The notes: generated from the letters alone by a model not told the origin. A stretch of DNA of 64,000 nucleotides from Aquiluna sp. KACHI24 (GCF_025997915.1 NZ_AP026677.1:1240001-1304000), one strand, 5' to 3'; positions 8,170 to 17,077 are shown, counted from the first letter of the stretch. Numbers and translations: made by a program.

Positions 8170-9438
8170 TTAGAGGATCTTTACTCCAGCAACAATGTTC
8201 TTCTTGAACAGGTTGTTTAGCTTGGAGACAGCGGTTCCAGGTGCAACCTTCTTTACTAGAACGTCGTTCCAGAATGAAGGTAGTGCGTCCCAGTAGGAAG
8301 CGTTGCCGGCAGAGCCGTTCAGGATTGCACCGATCTGTGGAACAGATGCGGATGCAGCTGCGCCTCCGAATCCCTTCTGAGCTGCAGAAGACTTAGCTGC
8401 TGCTGCCTTGTTGGCTGGTGGACGTAGCTCGAACTTCTGGTAGGCAACCTGGCCCTTCTCGGAAGCGAAGAAGTTGGCAAGCAGTGACTTAGCAGCTGCG
8501 TCGTTGCCGTTCTTCTCAGCGAAGGAGGTCAACATAGCACCGGACACGCTACCGAAGGCTGCACCGAAGGTGCCCTTCTTCACGCCAGGAACAGCCATCA
8601 GGTTGTTCATGGAGAAGCCCTTGTCTACGTAGTCCTTCCACTCCCAGTTACCGATGATGGCGTAAGGAACCTTGCCTGCAAGGAAGTTGTCCTTACATCC
8701 GGTGTCGGATGCTGGGAAGAAGCCGTTTGAAGCACCCTTTGAGTCGAGCAGGTACTTCTGGATGTTGGTAGCAACAGTCGCAGGAACTGGGTTCTGGCGA
8801 GTGTCAACTACTGCGTTGCGGATTGGGTAGGCGCCGCCACCAAGTGCGCTTAGCACTGAGTGAGCACCCCATGACATTCCACCACCAGCTACACATAGAC
8901 CAGCCTTTAGGCCCTTGGAGGACTTGTTAGCTAGGTAGTAGTCGACCATCTCACCAAAGGTGGTTGGCTTCTTACCGGTTAGCTTGGTGTTTACAAGCAT
9001 TGCAACGTTGTTCACGTCTACTGGTACACCGTAGATACGGTTCTTGTAGGTGAGGTCAAACCAGTTGTTTGGGTTGAAGTTCTTACGAACTGCAGCGGAT
9101 GGGGTGTAAGGAGCTAGCTTGCCGTTACCTGCAAGGGTAGGCACCCAGTCGTTTGCACCGACGATTACGTCAGGTCCATCCTTGGTGATGTTGTCAACGG
9201 CAGCCTTCAGTGCGTCAAAGCTGGAGAAGGAAACAACCTTCACCTTGTAACCAGCTACCCACTCGCCACCCTTTTGGCTCTCTAGAGATCCAAGGGTCTT
9301 GACTAGGTTTGGACCGCGCTGGCCGTCAGCCCATACGGTAATGACCTTGTCCTCTGCGGAAGCAGGCAGTGCTCCCAACAAGGTTGAGGCGGCTAGACCG
9401 AGTGAAACGGCCAGGCCCACAATCTTCTTTGATTTCAT
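8170..9438 (-). CDS. malE: Extracellular sugar-binding protein of ABC transporter (MalE-like, not lipidated)
   Basis: The 422-aa protein has a 28-residue Sec signal peptide ending LPASA|ED and no lipobox cysteine, unusual for a binding protein of a Gram-positive-type cell. The mature part begins KVITVWADGQRGPNLVKTLG and contains the MalE-like DGPDVIVGANDWV and YGVPVDVNNVAMLVN segments. An Ala-rich stretch (AAAAKSSAAQKGFGGAAASA) follows the conserved RPPANKAA. It is the first gene of the operon, with AAAGGAG before the ATG, and its promoter region carries a LacI-type palindrome. How it stays at the surface is unknown; the large MalF insert could help. Confidence 0.88.
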   Translation of the reverse strand: MKSKKIVGLAVSLGLAASTLLGALPASAEDKVITVWADGQRGPNLVKTLGSLESQKGGEWVAGYKVKVVSFSSFDALKAAVDNITKDGPDVIVGANDWVPTLAGNGKLAPYTPSAAVRKNFNPNNWFDLTYKNRIYGVPVDVNNVAMLVNTKLTGKKPTTFGEMVDYYLANKSSKGLKAGLCVAGGGMSWGAHSVLSALGGGAYPIRNAVVDTRQNPVPATVATNIQKYLLDSKGASNGFFPASDTGCKDNFLAGKVPYAIIGNWEWKDYVDKGFSMNNLMAVPGVKKGTFGAAFGSVSGAMLTSFAEKNGNDAAAKSLLANFFASEKGQVAYQKFELRPPANKAAAAKSSAAQKGFGGAAASASVPQIGAILNGSAGNASYWDALPSFWNDVLVKKVAPGTAVSKLNNLFKKNIVAGVKIL

Positions 9439-9488
9439 TTCTCTCCTTTGTCGTCGAGGGATACGACGCGCACGATAAGTAAATCACT

Positions 9489-9504
9489 CTGTAAACGTTT
9501 ACAG
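9489..9504. promoter_or_regulatory. LacI-type operator, perfect 16-bp palindrome
   Basis: CTGTAAACGTTTACAG is a perfect inverted repeat, typical of LacI/GalR-family operators with a central CG. It lies about 50 bp upstream of the first gene of the mal transport operon. The likely binder is the LacI protein encoded at 17078, whose own promoter has a closely related palindrome. Confidence 0.8.
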
Positions 9505-9578
9505 ACAAGAAAAATAGTTATCCGACTTGTAACAAATTGATTACTTTCAATTAGCCTAATCGCAGTAAACAACTAGCT

Positions 9579-9606
9579 TTGACAGGTGCTGGAAAGCGAT
9601 TACTTT
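9579..9606 (+). promoter_or_regulatory. Sigma-70-type promoter for alpha-glucosidase genes
   Basis: TTGACA (9579-9584) is followed after 16 bp by TACTTT (9601-9606). The operator at 9607-9622 immediately follows, so it covers the predicted transcription start. This is a typical repressor-blocked layout. Confidence 0.55.
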
Positions 9607-9622
9607 TTGTAAGCGTTTACAG
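9607..9622. promoter_or_regulatory. LacI-type operator in front of alpha-glucosidase operon
   Basis: TTGTAAGCGTTTACAG matches the upstream palindrome CTGTAAACGTTTACAG except at two positions. It sits directly after the -10 element and 30 bp before the start codon of the first alpha-glucosidase. The two operators are about 118 bp apart centre to centre, so looping between them is possible. Confidence 0.75.
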
Positions 9623-9652
9623 TTTTTGTTCTTTTTTTGGAAGGATTTCCCC

Positions 9653-11308
9653 ATGACTCAGGGAGCCGAATGGTGGCGTTCAGCCGTCATCTATCAGATC
9701 TACCCACGGTCCTTTGCGGACGGCGATGGCGATGGCATGGGTGACCTCAAGGGCATCCGTGAGCGTCTACCGGAGCTTGCCAAGCTGGGCATCGATGCCG
9801 TTTGGTGCTCACCGTTTTTCCGCTCTCCTCAAAAGGATGCTGGCTACGACGTCTCCGATTACCGCGACATAGATCCACGCTTTGGAACACTGCAGGACTT
9901 CGATGATCTGGTCGCCGAGGGTAAAAAACTAGGAATTCGAATCATCGTCGACCTAGTGCCTAACCACTCTTCAGACCAGCACCCATGGTTTCAAGAAGCT
10001 TTGAAGTCGCCGAAGGGATCTCCGGCTCGTGAGCGCTACATGTTCAGAGACGGCAAAGGTCGCAACGGTGAACTACCTCCAAACAACTGGCCATCAGTAT
10101 TTGGAGGTGCTGCCTGGACCAGAATCACCGAGCCAGATGGCACGCCAGGTCAGTGGTACCTGCACATCTTCGACTCGTCTCAGCCGGACTTCAACTGGGA
10201 CAACGAAGAGGTTCGCGAGGAGTTCAAGGACATCCTGCGCTTCTGGCTAGATCGCGGTGCCGGCGGTTTCCGCATCGACGTCGCACACGGCCTGGTCAAG
10301 GAAAAGGGTCTGCCGGATGTAGAAGAGGCTTCCACCACCATGAGCGGTGAAGAGGAAACCAACAAACCAAAAGACCGCACCAAGCCGCACCCATTCTGGG
10401 GTCAGGAGGGTGTTCACGAGATCATTCGTGAGTGGCGCAAGGTCGTAGATGAGTATGACGACCGCATCATGGCCGCAGAAGCCTGGGTGTTGCCGCTATC
10501 CAGAATGGCCAAGTGGGTGCGTCAAGACGAGTATCACCAGAGTTTTAACTTCGGTTATCTCGAAGCGCAATGGAAGGCGGAGCAGCTCAAGCAGGTTGTC
10601 TCTGAGTCGCTGGTTGAGTTTGGCAATGTTGGTGCACCTAGCACCTGGGTGCTTTCTAACCACGATGTCATTCGTCACGCCACCAGATTTGCCTACGACC
10701 AGGTTCCTAAGCAGGGAGATGGCATTGGGCCTGACTACCCTCAACCAGATGTTGCAAAGGGTCTGCGCCGCGCTCGCGCTGCAACCAGCTTCATGCTAGG
10801 TCTACCCGGTGGTGCCTACATCTATCAGGGTGAAGAGTTAGGTCTGCCTGAGCACACCACACTTGAGGGTAAGTACCGTCAAGACCCAACTTACTTCCGC
10901 ACCAAGGGTGAACGTGTCGGTAGAGATGGCTGCCGAGTCCCAATTCCATGGGAGGCCGCAGCACCCGCGTTTGGCTTTAGTGCAACTGGAGAGTCCTGGC
11001 TCCCACAGCCCGATCACTACGGCGAGTATGCAAGAGACAAGCAAGAGGGTGTTGAAGGTTCAACCCTTGAGCTCTACAAGTCACTTCTCAAGCTGCGCAA
11101 GGATCACAACCTAGGTCTGGGTTCCTTTGATTGGGTCGAGGACTACTGCTCCCAGCAGTCCCTCGGTTACCAGAACAACGGCATTTTGGTGATTGCCAAT
11201 TTCGAGGGCGAGCCAATCGAACTGCCTCAGGGTGAGGTTCTGGTGACAAGTCAGGTTGGACTAAACGGGGTACTCGAGCACGACCAGGTCGTGTGGATTA
11301 AGCTCTAA
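9653..11308 (+). CDS. GH13 alpha-glucosidase (first of tandem pair)
   Basis: The start is the ATG at 9653, 8 nt after GGAAGG; the frame is open further upstream but there it overlaps operator and promoter. The 551-aa protein has EWWRSAVIYQIYPRSF at the N-terminus, region I DLVPNHSSDQHPWF, region II GGFRIDVAHGL with nucleophile Asp, region III AAEAWVL with acid/base Glu, and region IV VLSNHDVIRH. This pattern fits actinobacterial alpha-glucosidases that release glucose from maltose and maltooligosaccharides. No signal peptide, so it is cytoplasmic. It is 2 nt from its paralogue and under LacI-type operator control. Confidence 0.92.
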   Translation: MTQGAEWWRSAVIYQIYPRSFADGDGDGMGDLKGIRERLPELAKLGIDAVWCSPFFRSPQKDAGYDVSDYRDIDPRFGTLQDFDDLVAEGKKLGIRIIVDLVPNHSSDQHPWFQEALKSPKGSPARERYMFRDGKGRNGELPPNNWPSVFGGAAWTRITEPDGTPGQWYLHIFDSSQPDFNWDNEEVREEFKDILRFWLDRGAGGFRIDVAHGLVKEKGLPDVEEASTTMSGEEETNKPKDRTKPHPFWGQEGVHEIIREWRKVVDEYDDRIMAAEAWVLPLSRMAKWVRQDEYHQSFNFGYLEAQWKAEQLKQVVSESLVEFGNVGAPSTWVLSNHDVIRHATRFAYDQVPKQGDGIGPDYPQPDVAKGLRRARAATSFMLGLPGGAYIYQGEELGLPEHTTLEGKYRQDPTYFRTKGERVGRDGCRVPIPWEAAAPAFGFSATGESWLPQPDHYGEYARDKQEGVEGSTLELYKSLLKLRKDHNLGLGSFDWVEDYCSQQSLGYQNNGILVIANFEGEPIELPQGEVLVTSQVGLNGVLEHDQVVWIKL

Positions 11309-11310
11309 AC

Positions 11311-12942
11311 GTGCTGCACTCCCCACGCCCAGGAAGCGGGTGGTGGAGATCTGGTGTCATCTACCAGATCTACCCACGGTCCTTCAGTGACGCCAACGGC
11401 GATGGCATGGGTGACCTAAAAGGCATAACCCAGAACCTAGTCAAGCTCTCTGAGCTCGGGATTGATGCGGTTTGGCTTTCGCCTTTTTACAAGTCCCCGC
11501 AAAAGGATGCCGGCTACGACGTGGCTGACTATCGCTCTGTGGATCCGCTTTTCGGTAACCTCACCGACTTTGACGAGTTGGTTGCAAAGGCTCATGAGCT
11601 GGGAATCAGGGTCATGATTGATCTGGTTCCAAACCACACTTCAGACCAGCACGAGTGGTTTCAAAAGGCGCTGGCAGCTGGGCCAGGATCGAAAGAACGT
11701 AGCTACTACCACTTCAAGTCTGGCCGCGGCGAAAACGGCGAACTCCCGCCAAACAACTGGCAGTCGATGTTTGGCGGCCCGGCCTGGACTAGGACTCCAG
11801 ATGGCGAGTGGTATGTCCACCTATTTGACTCCTCTCAGCCGGATTTGAACTGGGAAAACCCCCTCGTGCAGCGAGAGTTTGAAGAGATCTTGAGGTTCTG
11901 GCTAGACCGAGGTGTTGATGGTTTCCGCGTCGACCAACCCCACGCGATGGGCAAGGCCGAAGGACTACCAGATCACCCCTACGTAGATGAGGCTGGGGCT
12001 GGATTTATCGAGGGTCGAGAGAACCCACCGATGTGGTTCCAGGACAGCGTCCACGAGATCTTCAGATCATGGCGCAAGATCCTTGCCAGCTACCCAGGTG
12101 AGCGAGCGATGTGTGGTGAGGCCTACGTATTGCCGCTTAGTTTCATGGCACTTTGGGTAAGACCAGACGAATTCCACCAAACCTTCAACTTTAGATTTCT
12201 GGATGCTGGTTGGGAGAAAGACCGATTGGTTCAGGCCATCAACGAGTCCTTCGAAGCGTTTGATGCAGTGGGTGCGCCCAGCACCTGGGTGCTCAATAAT
12301 CACGATGTAATTCGTCACGCCTCCAGATTTGGTGGTGACTACGGTCGCGCCACAGCCTCCGACGGTATTGGTCCTGAGAATCCACAGCCCGATAACAAAC
12401 TCGGTCTTAGGAAAGCTAAGGCCGCCTCCCTATTCATGCTTGGTTTACCAGGGGCTTCTTACCTTTACCAAGGTGAAGAGCTGGGGTTACCAGAGCACAC
12501 CACAATCTCCCCCGAACACCGTCAGGATCCAACCTTCTTTAGAACCGCAGGCAAGCGCGTGGGTAGAGATGGTTGCCGAGTGCCATTGCCCTGGGTCAGA
12601 GGTGGACTAACAAACGGTTTCAACCAGACTGACAAAGCCTGGCTGCCTCAGCCGGCCGAGTATGCCGAGCTATCAAGGGATGTTCAGGAGCAGAGCTCCG
12701 AATCAACACTTGCCCTTTATAAGAGCGCGCTTCGCATTCGAAAAGAACTGGCCTTGGGCGAGGGTTCTTTTGACTGGGTATCAACCACTGACCTTCTCAG
12801 CTACCGCAACGGAAACGTGCTGGTCGTGCATAACTTCACCGGAAACGAAGCACCGCTTCCAGAAGGAGAGCTGTTGCTCAGATCTGGAAGCGGTGCTTTC
12901 TTGGCCCCTGACGAGACCGTTTGGGTTCTTAGCCGAACTTAG
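11311..12942 (+). CDS. GH13 alpha-glucosidase (second of tandem pair)
   Basis: The 543-aa protein starts at GTG 11311, 2 nt after the stop of the preceding paralogue. It shares GVIYQIYPRSF, DLVPNHTSDQHEWF, GGVDGFRVDQPHAM-type region II, GEAYVLPL and VLNNHDVIRH, so all three catalytic carboxylates are present. The two proteins are alike throughout and clearly arose by tandem duplication. Differences around region II (DQPHAM versus DVAHGL) and in the loop after it suggest different linkage or chain-length preference, which is inference. Its 3' end overlaps the convergent MMPL gene by 14 nt. Confidence 0.92.
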   Translation: MLHSPRPGSGWWRSGVIYQIYPRSFSDANGDGMGDLKGITQNLVKLSELGIDAVWLSPFYKSPQKDAGYDVADYRSVDPLFGNLTDFDELVAKAHELGIRVMIDLVPNHTSDQHEWFQKALAAGPGSKERSYYHFKSGRGENGELPPNNWQSMFGGPAWTRTPDGEWYVHLFDSSQPDLNWENPLVQREFEEILRFWLDRGVDGFRVDQPHAMGKAEGLPDHPYVDEAGAGFIEGRENPPMWFQDSVHEIFRSWRKILASYPGERAMCGEAYVLPLSFMALWVRPDEFHQTFNFRFLDAGWEKDRLVQAINESFEAFDAVGAPSTWVLNNHDVIRHASRFGGDYGRATASDGIGPENPQPDNKLGLRKAKAASLFMLGLPGASYLYQGEELGLPEHTTISPEHRQDPTFFRTAGKRVGRDGCRVPLPWVRGGLTNGFNQTDKAWLPQPAEYAELSRDVQEQSSESTLALYKSALRIRKELALGEGSFDWVSTTDLLSYRNGNVLVVHNFTGNEAPLPEGELLLRSGSGAFLAPDETVWVLSRT

Positions 12943-15031
12943 GAGCGGTTAGCTTCTTTCTTGGCCACCAGAACTTGTCTCCGGTCATAAATGCCAGAGC
13001 CGGAACGATCACAGTTCGAACCAGCAGGGTGTCCAAAAGCACACCGATGCAAACGATGATTCCGATCTGGTAGAGCGCAATCAGCGGCAAGACACCAAGG
13101 ACGGCGAACACCGCTGCCAGCAAGATACCCGCCGAGGTGATCACGCCACCGGTTGCACTCAATGCTCGAACCATACCCTCACGGGTGCCATGCTTCACAG
13201 CTTCCTCTTGAGCTCTCGAGACCAAGAAGATGTTGTAGTCAACACCAAGGGCAACCAAGAACAAGAAGGCGTAGAGGAACACGCTCAGGTCTAACGCTGG
13301 TAACCCAAGCAGGTTCTGGAAGATCAACCAGCTTGCACCCATTGCGGCAAAGAACGATGCCACAACCGTTGCTAAAAGTAGCACTGGGGCAAGAAGCGAG
13401 CGAAGCAGCAAGACCAGCACGAGGAATACCAGCAGCAGGATCAGTGGGATGACCAAGAGCTGATCGTTCTCGTAGGCAGTCTTGACATCAAGCTGCTCGG
13501 CATCGAGACCACCCACAAGCGCATCTGCACCTTCAAGGGTCGCTAGCTCGGTGCGTAAATCACGAATCGCCTGGTAGGCCTCTTCAGATCCAGCCGTCGC
13601 ATCCAAAACCACACTCAGCGCAACTACCTCGCCGTTGGTCTCGCCGATCGCTACCTCAGCAACACCGTTCACCTTTTCGGCAACGCTCTTTGCGGCAGCC
13701 TCGGAACCGGCATTGACGATCACGTTGGTTGGAGTAGTAGCCCCCGCAGGGAAGGCTTCGGCCAGAATCTCCTGACCAAATACAGCCTCTGGCTTCTCGC
13801 GGAACTGCTCGGTTGACGAAAGCCCAACCTGGATTCCAGTCGAACCAAGCGATAGTCCAATCAAGACCAAAACACCGAAGACTGAAACGACTGCGGGACG
13901 CTTACTTACAGCCTTACCTAGCTTGCCCCAAAGGCCGCGAAGGCTCTTGTTCTCGCCGCCGAACTTTGGAACGAATGGCCAGAACAAGCCACGACCAAAG
14001 ACAACAAGTGCGGCGGGGAGAACCAACAGGGCAGAGATCATCGCGATGATGATGCCTGTGGCACAGACCAAACCTAGGGTTCGGTTGCCACCAAGCTCAG
14101 CAAAGGTAAGTGTCAGTAGCGCGAGCGTGACCGTTCCACCCGAAGCCAAAATTGCTGGTCCGGCACCGCGGACTGCTGCACGCATCGCTGCGTAGCGGTC
14201 TTCGTGGAGCAGTAGCTCCTCGCGGTAGCGAGCGATCAACAACAGCGCGTAGTTCGTGCCAGCACCAAACACCAGCACCGACAAAATTCCTGTAACCGAG
14301 CCATCCGGCACCATGCCAAACAAGGTCGCAACCTGGCGACCAAGCTGACCTGCCATACCATCGGCCACGCCCACAACCAGAAGTGGCACCAGCCACAAGA
14401 CCGGCGAGCGGTATGTCACCAGTAGCAGAACTGCAACCACGATCACGGTCGATAGCAGCAAGGTGAAGTCGGCACCGGCGAAGACGTTGTTTAGATCCGC
14501 CTGGAACCCTTCGGGTCCAGTGAGGTAAACCTCAAGACCTGATGGCATGTCTTCTTTGGCAAGCTCGCGAAGCTCGGCGGCACGCTCTGCCACAACTTCA
14601 ACCTCATCGGTTTGCTCAAGCGGAACGGTTACAACAGCAACCATTCCATCTTCGGAAACTTGGGCCGGTGGGACAAAGGGTTGCCCCTGAATCTCTAGGT
14701 TGGTGAACTCCAAGAACTTCTCGTTCACTCCCCCAACCGGCATCTGGGCCATAGGGTCAAACTCACCCTGCAGCCACTTCAGTTGGTCATCGGTGAACTT
14801 TGACTCTGACTTATAGACCAACACCGCTGCAGTGGCATCGGATCCAGGCAGCGTCTCAAGCGCTGCATTTACAAGTGCAGTCTCAGAGGTAGATGGCAAC
14901 CCGTTGGTTGGTGCGGTCTCGGTGGTTGCTGCACGTAGTGGACCAAAGGCCATACCCGCAAAGACCAAACCAATCAGCAGAGTGACCCATGCGGTCTTCC
15001 TGCCGGTGATGAAATTGAGAAGTAAATTCAT
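12929..15031 (-). CDS. MMPL/RND-family exporter
   Basis: The 700-aa protein shows the actinobacterial MMPL layout: an N-terminal membrane anchor, an extracellular domain (about residues 35-190), a first five- to six-helix bundle with FGAGTNYALLLIARYREE, a second extracellular domain, and a second bundle with VALGVDYNIFLVSRAQEEA. The GTNY/GVDYN tetrads are typical of proton-driven MMPL proteins that export lipids or hydrophobic drugs. A divergent marR gene and shared operator region (15048-15076) suggest inducible drug or lipid efflux. The substrate cannot be read from sequence. Confidence 0.9.
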   Translation of the reverse strand: MNLLLNFITGRKTAWVTLLIGLVFAGMAFGPLRAATTETAPTNGLPSTSETALVNAALETLPGSDATAAVLVYKSESKFTDDQLKWLQGEFDPMAQMPVGGVNEKFLEFTNLEIQGQPFVPPAQVSEDGMVAVVTVPLEQTDEVEVVAERAAELRELAKEDMPSGLEVYLTGPEGFQADLNNVFAGADFTLLLSTVIVVAVLLLVTYRSPVLWLVPLLVVGVADGMAGQLGRQVATLFGMVPDGSVTGILSVLVFGAGTNYALLLIARYREELLLHEDRYAAMRAAVRGAGPAILASGGTVTLALLTLTFAELGGNRTLGLVCATGIIIAMISALLVLPAALVVFGRGLFWPFVPKFGGENKSLRGLWGKLGKAVSKRPAVVSVFGVLVLIGLSLGSTGIQVGLSSTEQFREKPEAVFGQEILAEAFPAGATTPTNVIVNAGSEAAAKSVAEKVNGVAEVAIGETNGEVVALSVVLDATAGSEEAYQAIRDLRTELATLEGADALVGGLDAEQLDVKTAYENDQLLVIPLILLLVFLVLVLLLRSLLAPVLLLATVVASFFAAMGASWLIFQNLLGLPALDLSVFLYAFLFLVALGVDYNIFLVSRAQEEAVKHGTREGMVRALSATGGVITSAGILLAAVFAVLGVLPLIALYQIGIIVCIGVLLDTLLVRTVIVPALAFMTGDKFWWPRKKLTAPKFG

Positions 15032-15047
15032 AAAAATCCTAAATTCT

Positions 15048-15076
15048 TTTAGAAACTAAATTACTTTAGGTCTAAA
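15048..15076. promoter_or_regulatory. Two adjacent inverted repeats (probable MarR operators)
   Basis: TTTAG-AAA-CTAAA (15048-15060) and TTTAG-GT-CTAAA (15065-15076) lie in the 54-bp divergent gap between the MMPL and marR genes. The second overlaps TAAACT (15073-15078), a -10-like hexamer 7 nt before the marR ATG, so binding would repress marR itself. The first lies just upstream of the MMPL ribosome-binding site. Assignment to the adjacent MarR protein is inferred from position. Confidence 0.7.
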
Positions 15077-15085
15077 CTAATTCCC

Positions 15086-15562
15086 ATGTCAAACCTTCCC
15101 AAAGATAAAGAGTTTTCGGAGCCAGGCGATTCCGCTCCGGAGCTCATGAGGAGGTTGTTCAGAGCAAATCAGGAGTACAGCCGCATTCTGGGAGAGCAGC
15201 TGGAAGTAAACCCGACCGACCTTAGGGTCATGGAGTTCCTGATGGAAAATGGCCCGGCCACCCCCGGGAGCATCGCCACCGCAGTTGGAGTTACAGCTGG
15301 TGCACTGACGCAAAGCCTCGACCGGCTTGAAAAAGTTGGTCATACTCGCAGGGAGCAAAACCCCTCGGACAGGCGATCAATCAGGGTAGTTCCAAACCCG
15401 AAATCAGTTGAGCGTGCTTGGGCCGAAATCCGTCCCCTGATTCAGGCTTCAGCACAAGTGCTTGAGACCATGGATCCCGCTGAGCGCGAAGCCGTAGCAA
15501 AGTTTTTGGAGACGATGCTTGAGGCCTATCGCTCCAAGCTAGAACAACAAGCCAAGGGTTAG
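15086..15562 (+). CDS. MarR-family transcriptional regulator
   Basis: The 158-aa protein has the MarR winged-helix pattern: RVMEFLMENGPATPGSIATA, recognition helix VTAGALTQSLDRLEKVGHTRR, and wing NPSDRRSIRVV. It probably represses itself and the divergent MMPL exporter and responds to a hydrophobic ligand. The ATG at 15086 is 7 nt after TAAACT with no Shine-Dalgarno sequence, consistent with a leaderless transcript. It ends 5 nt before the convergent MFS gene, with no terminator between. Confidence 0.9.
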   Translation: MSNLPKDKEFSEPGDSAPELMRRLFRANQEYSRILGEQLEVNPTDLRVMEFLMENGPATPGSIATAVGVTAGALTQSLDRLEKVGHTRREQNPSDRRSIRVVPNPKSVERAWAEIRPLIQASAQVLETMDPAEREAVAKFLETMLEAYRSKLEQQAKG

Positions 15563-15567
15563 TTCTC

Positions 15568-16839
15568 TTACGCTTTACCCGTCGAGGCGTGAGCGGCTGC
15601 CATCGCGCGGCCACCGGCAGGAAGCATCACGGCGACCACTGCAATCAACACCGTAGCTGCACCGGTAATAATCAACAGCAGCTCAACTGAAACCACATCA
15701 GCCAATGGTCCAAGCACGGCCATTCCAAGCGGCATGGCCACCGACATCACGATTCCAACGAAGCCAAATACTCGACCCTGGCGCTCTGGTTCAACAGTCT
15801 CTTGAAGCAGAGTGGTCGCCGATGTTGAGAAGGCAGGCACTGCCAAGCCAATTAAGAAGAACAGGCTGTAGAAGAGGATCAGGTTTGTGGTGAACCCCAT
15901 CACGATTGCCAGCAGGCCAAAAGCAATTGAGGTGCCAATGATGGTCCAGATTCGATCGAGCTTAGATGCCACGATTGCCATTAGTGCGCCGCCCAAGACC
16001 ATGCCAACCCCAAAGGCCAGTTCGAGCACCGTGAGTAGCCAAACCTCTGAACCAAAGTTTCGAACCAGCATCAAAGGAGAGAGATTGGATGGAGCAACAA
16101 TCAGCAGGAACACGATGCCGAAGATCGCCATGACCCAGCGAACTAGGTCATGACTAAAGATGTATTGAATCCCGTCTTTCAAATCAGCAAAGTAAGAAGG
16201 CTTTTGATCATCGGTTGCCCTTGCAAGGGTTGGAACCGAAACCGTGGCCAAGAGTGACAACCCGATGATTGCGGTGACGACGTCTATGAACAAGATGCCA
16301 ACTAGAGACATGGTGGTGTAGAGCCCGGCAGCAGCAACTGGTGCCAGCAAAGTCAGCGAGGACTGAATGCTGCTGTTGATGCCATTGACCCTCATCAATT
16401 TGTCAGTTGGGACAATCTGCGGCAATAGTGCAGAAATGGCCGGCATCTGAAAACCAGCACCGACTGACCTAACCGCCATCACCAAGAAAATTAACCACAG
16501 ATCATCCACGCCAGAGAGCATCAACAAAGCGAGCAAGAAGGTTGCAACCGCGATTGCAGAATCCGAGATGATGATCATGACCTTGCGATTTACTCGGTCT
16601 GCCCAAACTCCAGCAAAGATCGAGACTATGGCCTGGGGCAGGAATCCAAAAACAGCAGCAAGGGCCAGCACAATACCAGACTTTGTACTCAGGGTTAGGT
16701 GCCAAAAGATTGCATACTGCACCAGGAAAGAGCCAAAGGTGGTTATGGTCTGGCCGACCATGAACACAGCCACCTTCTTCTTCCAGGTGGTATTGACAAC
16801 TTCTGAACTGCCAGTGACTGGGGTCTGGGTTTGATCCAT
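15568..16839 (-). CDS. MFS transporter, drug-efflux type
   Basis: The 423-aa protein has about 12 membrane segments and the MFS loop motif FAGVWADRVNRKVMI between helices 2 and 3. The N-terminal VGQTITTFGSFLVQYAIFWHLT is like the macrolide-efflux (MefA) branch. It starts at ATG 16839 after CTGGAG. Its position next to the MMPL/MarR pair suggests an efflux cluster, but the substrate is unknown. Confidence 0.85.
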   Translation of the reverse strand: MDQTQTPVTGSSEVVNTTWKKKVAVFMVGQTITTFGSFLVQYAIFWHLTLSTKSGIVLALAAVFGFLPQAIVSIFAGVWADRVNRKVMIIISDSAIAVATFLLALLMLSGVDDLWLIFLVMAVRSVGAGFQMPAISALLPQIVPTDKLMRVNGINSSIQSSLTLLAPVAAAGLYTTMSLVGILFIDVVTAIIGLSLLATVSVPTLARATDDQKPSYFADLKDGIQYIFSHDLVRWVMAIFGIVFLLIVAPSNLSPLMLVRNFGSEVWLLTVLELAFGVGMVLGGALMAIVASKLDRIWTIIGTSIAFGLLAIVMGFTTNLILFYSLFFLIGLAVPAFSTSATTLLQETVEPERQGRVFGFVGIVMSVAMPLGMAVLGPLADVVSVELLLIITGAATVLIAVVAVMLPAGGRAMAAAHASTGKA

Positions 16840-16867
16840 GCTTTGCTCCAGGTCTTTCTTAGATGAA

Positions 16868-16902
16868 AAATCCCGCTAACTCGAATCGCGTTAGCGGGAT
16901 TT
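16868..16902 (-). terminator. Intrinsic terminator downstream of tRNA-Tyr
   Basis: AAATCCCGCTAAC and GTTAGCGGGATTT form a 13-bp stem around a 9-nt loop, followed on the minus strand by TTC. It lies just past the tRNA-Tyr 3' end and before the MFS gene, so it ends the tRNA transcript. The stem is long and symmetrical and could also act on the plus strand. Confidence 0.85.
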
Positions 16903-16909
16903 CCCGATG

Positions 16910-16991
16910 TGGCTAGTGAGGGATTCGAACCCCCGAAGGCTGAGCCGGCTGATTTACAGTCAGATCCCTTTGGCCGCTTGGGTAACTAGCC
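16910..16991 (-). tRNA. tRNA-Tyr (GTA)
   Basis: This class II tRNA has acceptor GGCTAGT pairing with ACTAGCC, anticodon stem CTGAC with loop containing GTA, a long variable arm, and T arm GGGGGTTCGAATCCCTC. Discriminator A; CCA is only partly encoded. Confidence 0.92.
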
Positions 16992-17050
16992 ATGCGCCAA
17001 GGCGCAAGGGAAAAGAATAGTCCATTTTTGCCAATGCCACTAGCGGAGCA

Positions 17051-17071
17051 AACTGTAAAGGCTTTACAGTT
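17051..17071. promoter_or_regulatory. Autoregulatory LacI-type palindrome overlapping the lacI -10
   Basis: Arms AACTGTAAAG and CTTTACAGTT surround one central G. The right arm contains TACAGT (17065-17070), a -10-like hexamer 7 nt before the GTG start. The half-site TGTAAA is the same as in the mal operators at 9489 and 9607, but with an odd centre (15 rather than 14 bp between outer bases). Autorepression by the downstream LacI protein is therefore likely. Confidence 0.75.
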
Positions 17072-17077
17072 ACCAAT

